A stretch of DNA of 16,991 nt from an uncultured Clostridia bacterium (GTDB taxonomy: Bacteria > Bacillota > Clostridia > Oscillospirales > Oscillospiraceae): contig CANDEH010000049.1 in NCBI GenBank assembly GCA_947383645.1, positions 1 to 16,991 on the forward strand, in the 5' to 3' direction. The notes under the pieces were generated by a model that saw nothing but the letters and a program-made list of their open reading frames with translations, was not told the origin of the DNA and searched no databases. The position numbers were made by a program, and so were the translations under genes. This document shows, in pieces, positions 13,688 to 16,991 of the stretch (its first letter is position 1; every line of letters starts with the position of its first letter).

Positions 13688-14007
13688 CAGCTTGTCGAAA
13701 AACCCTATCGGGTTTTTCGACAAGCTGAGGCAAATTGCGGCCTTCGGCCGCAATTTGTCGCCTGTGCCTGAGCCCGCGCAGCGGCGAGGAAATGCCCTTG
13801 GGGTGCGGGCGGGCGATTGCACGCGAAAGGAACCCCTCTTGGGTAGTCCCGGTAACGATGTTACCGGGACTACCAGATTTTGGCCTATGGGCCAAAATCT
13901 GTCGCCTGCGGGCGGGTTGATTTGACGCGAAAGGAACCCCTCTTGGGTTCCTTTCACACTATCCTCCTTACCGCCATCCTGCTCTGCCGTCTTTTTTTGA
14001 CAGACTG
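13688..14007 (+). repeat. Modular hairpin element, copy 2 (320 bp, internally expanded)
   Basis: Same module order as 5879-6089. Hairpin A: CAGCTTGTCGAAAAACCC paired with GGGTTTTTCGACAAGCTG (loop TATC). Hairpin B: CAAATTGCGGCC/GGCCGCAATTTG (13731-13757, UUCG-type tip). Then come the shared TGTGCCTGAGCC...ATGCCCTTGGGG stretch and the left arm of hairpin C. Here the C loop is interrupted by a perfect 15-bp hairpin GGTAGTCCCGGTAAC/GTTACCGGGACTACC (13842-13874), a second B-type hairpin CAGATTTTGGCC/GGCCAAAATCTG (13874-13901), and a repeat of the segment leading to a complete hairpin C (about 13926-13952). The end, CACACTATCCTCCTTACCGCC...CTTTTTTTGACAGACTG, matches copy 1. Confidence 0.7.
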
Positions 14008-14145
14008 GTGCGGGAGGGCGGGAGGGCCCCGGCTTTTTGCTTGCCGCAGGCAGATGTGCATCGCGGCAGCCGTGTGCGACGGCGCCGTCAGAAAATATCC
14101 GCAACAATACCGTTAAAATCATAATTTTCCACAAAAAGAAAATAC

Positions 14146-14174
14146 TTGACGGGGGAATCCCGCTGTGTTATAAT
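14146..14174 (+). promoter_or_regulatory. Sigma-A promoter of the str ribosomal operon
   Basis: TTGACG (14146-14151), 17-base spacer, TATAAT (14169-14174). It is a near-consensus promoter with an A/T-rich upstream stretch (14110-14145) that could act as an UP element. It drives the L7Ae-like gene and probably rpsL, rpsG and fusA. Confidence 0.85.
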
Positions 14175-14231
14175 TTCAGTCTGCGTGGATATGTTCTGCG
14201 AATTTTTCTGTGCCCAAATGGAGGAAGTCCC

Positions 14232-14504
14232 GTGCTGCGTGAGCTGATGTGCCAAGACAAGGTCGTGGGGGTCAAGCAGTCCCGCCGGGCCATCCGGGAG
14301 GGGCGCGCGGAGCGGGTGCTCCTGGCCTCCAACGCCGACCCGGCCCTGGTGGAGCCCATCGAGCAGCTCTGCCGGGAGCGGGAGGTCGATGTGGACGGCC
14401 GCTTCTCCATGGAGGAGCTGGGCCGGGCCGCCGGCATCCAGGTGGGGGCCGCCGTGGTGGCCCTGCTGCGCCGGGGCGTCTGTCCGGAGACACAGAAAAA
14501 TTGA
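14232..14504 (+). CDS. rplGB: L7Ae-like kink-turn-binding ribosomal protein
   Basis: Small L7Ae/L30e-family protein, 90 residues, like Bacillus YbxF, which binds kink-turn RNA and sits just before rpsL. Visible family marks: KVVGVKQSRRAIREGRAERVLLASNADP and MEELGRAAGIQVGAAVVALL, the L7Ae-type 'G...A..I..G.A..V..A.DADP' and 'LG.A.GI.VGAA.VA' patterns. The start is GTG 14232, with GGAGG and a 7-base spacer; ATG 14247 is a possible but worse start. It is first in the str operon and follows a strong promoter by about 58 bases, with rpsL 92 bases downstream. rpoC, which usually precedes this cluster in Firmicutes, is not in front of it. Confidence 0.85.
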   Translation: MLRELMCQDKVVGVKQSRRAIREGRAERVLLASNADPALVEPIEQLCREREVDVDGRFSMEELGRAAGIQVGAAVVALLRRGVCPETQKN

Positions 14505-14596
14505 ATCCTCTGGTTTTTGCGGGATATTTTTCCGTATCCTGTCAAAAATATATGGGAGTGTTTCTCCCAAACACATTTTTTAGAAAGGAGAAAACT

Positions 14597-15013
14597 ATGC
14601 CTACTTTTAACCAGTTGGTTCGCAAGGGTAGAGATCAGGCGACCTACAAGTCCAACAGCCCTGCCATGCAGCACGGGCTGAACACCCTGAAGAACAAGGA
14701 GACCGACCTGCCTTCTCCCCAGAAGCGCGGCGTGTGCACCGCTGTTCGTACCTCCACCCCCAAGAAGCCCAACTCCGCCCTGCGGAAGATCGCCCGTGTG
14801 CGCCTGACCAACGGCTATGAGGTCACCGCCTATATCCCCGGCGTGGGCCACAGCCTCCAGGAGCACAGCGTGGTCATGATCCGCGGCGGCCGTGTCAAGG
14901 ATCTGCCCGGTGTGCGTTACCACATCATCCGCGGCACCCTGGACACCCAGGGCGTGCAGGGCCGGATGCAGGCCCGCTCCAAGTACGGCGCCAAGCGGCC
15001 CAAGAGCAAGTAA
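14597..15013 (+). CDS. rpsL: 30S ribosomal protein S12
   Basis: Decoding-centre protein of the small ribosomal subunit, 138 residues, the same length as in B. subtilis. Start ATG 14597 has AAAGGAG 6 bases upstream. Characteristic stretches: MPTFNQLVRKGR, TSTPKKPNSALRKIARVRL (53-70) and VVMIRGGRVKDLPGVRYH (92-109). Lys56 and Lys101, where streptomycin-resistance changes occur, are both the sensitive wild-type residue; Asp102, modified by RimO in many bacteria, is present. Codons are strongly optimised, fitting high expression. The 136-base gap to rpsG has T-rich and hairpin-forming pieces but no gene. Confidence 0.97.
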   Translation: MPTFNQLVRKGRDQATYKSNSPAMQHGLNTLKNKETDLPSPQKRGVCTAVRTSTPKKPNSALRKIARVRLTNGYEVTAYIPGVGHSLQEHSVVMIRGGRVKDLPGVRYHIIRGTLDTQGVQGRMQARSKYGAKRPKSK

Positions 15014-15149
15014 GTGGCACCGCGCACCGCTTTGCCGAACAGGTAGACATGGTTTTTTTGCCATACAAGCCTCTTTGGCAGGCAACACGCCGCGTTCATC
15101 GCGGAGAGTACCTATGAATTCATAATTCTTAATGAAGGAGGGAAGCAAA

Positions 15150-15620
15150 GTGCCCAGAAGAGGTAACGTTCCCAAGAGAGAGATCTTACCCGATCCTATG
15201 TACAACAGCGTGCTGGTGACAAAGCTGGTCAACAGCATCATGCTGGACGGCAAGAAGGGCGTGGCCCAGAAGGTTGTCTACGGCGCTTTCGACATCGTCA
15301 AGGAGAAGACCGGCAACGATCCCCTGGAGGTTTTCACCACCGCCATGGAGAACATCATGCCCAGCCTGGAGGTCAAGGCCCGCCGCGTGGGCGGCGCCAC
15401 CTATCAGGTGCCTATGGACGTCCGTCCCGCCCGCCGCCAGACCCTGGGTCTCAGGTGGCTCACCAGCTACTCCCGCTCCCGCAGCGAGCGGACCATGGCC
15501 GAGCGTCTGGCCGCCGAGATCATGGACGCCGCCAACAACACCGGCTCCGCCGTGAAGAAGCGCGAGGACACCCACAAGATGGCCGAGTCCAACAAGGCGT
15601 TCGCGCACTTCAGATGGTGA
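15150..15620 (+). CDS. rpsG: 30S ribosomal protein S7
   Basis: Primary 16S rRNA-binding protein that nucleates the head of the 30S subunit; 156 residues, identical in length to the B. subtilis protein. Start GTG 15150 (MPRRGNVPKREILPDPMYNS) with AAGGAGGG 7-9 bases upstream; an earlier ATG at 15132 lies before that ribosome site and is rejected. Conserved blocks: LEVKARRVGGATYQVPMDV, RRQTLGLRWL and the C-terminal KKREDTHKMAESNKAFAHFRW. In E. coli S7 represses its own operon by binding between rpsL and rpsG; whether the 136-base gap here does so is unknown. A hairpin cluster starts 4 bases after the stop. Confidence 0.97.
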   Translation: MPRRGNVPKREILPDPMYNSVLVTKLVNSIMLDGKKGVAQKVVYGAFDIVKEKTGNDPLEVFTTAMENIMPSLEVKARRVGGATYQVPMDVRPARRQTLGLRWLTSYSRSRSERTMAERLAAEIMDAANNTGSAVKKREDTHKMAESNKAFAHFRW

Positions 15621-15624
15621 GTTT

Positions 15625-15835
15625 CGTTTGAAACCCGCTTCGCTGGGCTTTCAAACGAGGGGTTTCGCTTCGCTCTGCGCCTCGGACTTTGCTCGCGGGC
15701 AAAGTCCTGCGACGCTCGCTTCGCGCAGGGTATTTTTCCCGAAAACGCGGTTTCCGGGAAAAATGATTTCAATTTATTTGCGCCTGCGGGCGCAAACTCT
15801 GCCGAGGGCTTTTATTCGCGGCTGAGGCCGCGAAT
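15625..15835 (+). repeat. Hairpin cluster between rpsG and fusA
   Basis: Five successive hairpins: CGTTTGAAACCC..GGGCTTTCAAACG (15625-15657); GGACTTTGC/GCAAAGTCC (15684-15707); ATTTTTCCCG/CGGGAAAAAT (15732-15764); TTTGCGCC/GGCGCAAA (15777-15796); ATTCGCGGC/GCCGCGAAT (15814-15835). Between them lie GC-rich CGCTTCGCT-type bits. It fills nearly all of the 272-base gap inside an operon that is normally compact here. No coding region is seen. Confidence 0.65.
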
Positions 15836-15892
15836 TAGGGGTGGAACCTTGATTTTTCGTTAGTTTCTTAGTTCAAGTATAGGAGAAAACGT

Positions 15893-16991
15893 ATGCCGAG
15901 AAAGGTATCTCTGGAAAACACAAGAAATATCGGCATCATGGCTCACATTGATGCAGGAAAGACCACCACTACGGAGCGAATCCTGTATTATACCGGCGTC
16001 AATTACAAGATCGGTGAGACCCATGACGGTACCGCTACCATGGACTGGATGGAGCAGGAGCAGGAGAGAGGCATCACCATTACCTCCGCCGCTACCACCT
16101 GCTTCTGGCGGGACCACCGGATCAATATCATTGACACCCCGGGTCATGTGGACTTTACCGTGGAAGTGGAACGCTCCCTCCGCGTGCTGGACGGCTCTGT
16201 CACCGTCATGTGCGCCAAGGGCGGCGTGGAGCCCCAGTCCGAGACTGTGTGGCGCCAGGCGGACCACTACCACGTGCCCCGCATGATTTATGTGAACAAG
16301 ATGGACATCATGGGCGCGGACTTCTTTAACGTCCTGCGCATGGTTGATGAACGTCTCAAGTGCAACGCAGTGCCCATTCAGCTGCCCATCGGCAAGGAGG
16401 CGGATTTCCGCGGCATCATCGACTTGGTGGAGATGAACGCGGACATCTACTACGATGAGCTGGGCAAGGACATGCGTGTGGAAGCCATTCCCGATGACAT
16501 GATGGAGCTGGCAGAGGAGTACCGCGAGAAGCTCTTGGACGCGGTATCCATGTTCGACGATGAGATCATGGAGATGTATCTGGAGGGGAAGGAGATCCCC
16601 ACAGATAAGATCCGCAAGGCGATCCGCCAGGCAACAGTGGCTGTGGAGATGATCCCCGTGGTCTGCGGTACGTCCTACCGCAACAAGGGGGTCCAGAAGC
16701 TGCTGGACGCTGTCGTTGACTATATGCCTTCTCCCTTGGACATTCCCGCCATCAGCGGCGTCAACCCCAAGACCGACGCGGAGGAGACCCGGGAGGCCTC
16801 CGATACCGCCCCCTTCTCCGCCCTGGCCTTCAAGATCGCCACCGACCCCTATGTGGGCCGTCTGAGCTTTATCCGGGTCTACTCCGGCGTGCTCAACACC
16901 GGCTCCGCGGTATTAAACTCCACCAAGGGCCAGCGTGAGCGCATCGGCCGCATCCTCCAGATGCACGCCAACCACCGGGAGGACATCGAGA
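15893..16991 (+). CDS. fusA: Elongation factor G (partial, 5' part)
   Basis: GTPase that drives translocation on the ribosome; 366 residues visible, cut by the right edge. Start ATG 15893 with AGGAG 7 bases upstream. G motifs: AHIDAGKTT (G1, about 17-25), RGITITSAATT (G2), DTPGHVDF (G3), NKMD (G4, about 138-141) and a G5-like CGTSYRNKG near 261. Domain II begins near residue 310 (FKIATDPYVGRLSFIRVYSG). Its place after rpsL-rpsG marks it as the housekeeping EF-G, not a paralogue. Some positions differ from common EF-G (VTVMCAKGGVEPQSETVW where CAVGGVEPQ is usual). The 5' codons are less GC-biased than those of rpsL and rpsG. No clear promoter of its own was found. Confidence 0.97.
   Translation, partial: MPRKVSLENTRNIGIMAHIDAGKTTTTERILYYTGVNYKIGETHDGTATMDWMEQEQERGITITSAATTCFWRDHRINIIDTPGHVDFTVEVERSLRVLDGSVTVMCAKGGVEPQSETVWRQADHYHVPRMIYVNKMDIMGADFFNVLRMVDERLKCNAVPIQLPIGKEADFRGIIDLVEMNADIYYDELGKDMRVEAIPDDMMELAEEYREKLLDAVSMFDDEIMEMYLEGKEIPTDKIRKAIRQATVAVEMIPVVCGTSYRNKGVQKLLDAVVDYMPSPLDIPAISGVNPKTDAEETREASDTAPFSALAFKIATDPYVGRLSFIRVYSGVLNTGSAVLNSTKGQRERIGRILQMHANHREDIE

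Noticed and set aside
13473..14134. Overlapping minus-strand frames through the hairpin element and ribU
   Set aside because: They stay open mainly because the palindromes lack stops and the rest is antisense to ribU; only the short ribosome-site-led start is kept, as a finding.
15625..15835. CRISPR array
   Set aside because: The hairpin arms differ from unit to unit, spacing is irregular, and there are no direct repeats with spacers or cas genes.
15893..16991. Alternative EF-G-like paralogue or tetracycline-resistance ribosomal protection protein
   Set aside because: It sits directly after rpsL-rpsG and keeps the normal EF-G start and G motifs, so the housekeeping factor is the simpler call.

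Overview
The window looks like chromosome from a high-GC, anaerobic, gut-type Clostridia of the Oscillospiraceae sort (Oscillibacter, Flavonifractor or Lawsonibacter relatives). The reasons are Firmicutes-type Shine-Dalgarno sites and sigma-A promoters, S12 and S7 of Bacillus-type length (138 and 156 residues), the order L7Ae-like protein - rpsL - rpsG - fusA, a BspA-like leucine-rich-repeat surface protein with SLH motifs, and GC-rich third codon positions. The genus is inference.

Layout. Positions 1-3153 (minus strand) hold the proximal part of an F-type ATP synthase operon in the order atpB (a), atpE (c), atpF (b), atpA (alpha), read from a promoter at 3284-3312. There is no separate delta gene (atpH). 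The alpha gene instead carries about 80 extra N-terminal residues that look like the C-terminal domain of delta, and the delta N-terminal domain is not seen. Subunits a and c both have hydrophobic, signal-like N-terminal leaders. Positions 3154-3838 form a divergent intergenic region with a palindromic repeat copy and the promoter of a methyl-accepting chemotaxis protein (3839-5845, plus). Positions 6270-10973 encode a 1567-residue secreted protein: signal peptide, two BspA-type LRR modules, Ig-like region, proline-rich linker, transglutaminase-like domain, SLH motifs. Then come a tRNA-like remnant, a 162-bp palindromic MITE-like element, a good intrinsic terminator, a PLP enzyme of the D-cysteine desulfhydrase/ACC deaminase family (11646-12617), an FMN riboswitch controlling the riboflavin ECF transporter subunit ribU (12978-13670), and the str operon (L7Ae-like, rpsL, rpsG, fusA, the last cut by the window edge).

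Much of the non-coding DNA is built from hairpin modules. One composite element occurs twice (5879-6089 and 13688-14007), each time just after a stop codon. Its paired arms change together between copies, and the second copy has gained an internal hairpin and a duplicated segment. A different hairpin cluster fills the rpsG-fusA gap. A separate MITE-like family with 19-bp inverted ends occurs at 3324 and 11078.

No CRISPR array, integrase, transposase, phage gene or intact rRNA/tRNA was seen. The strongest candidates for something undescribed are the delta-CTD/alpha fusion and the modular hairpin elements.
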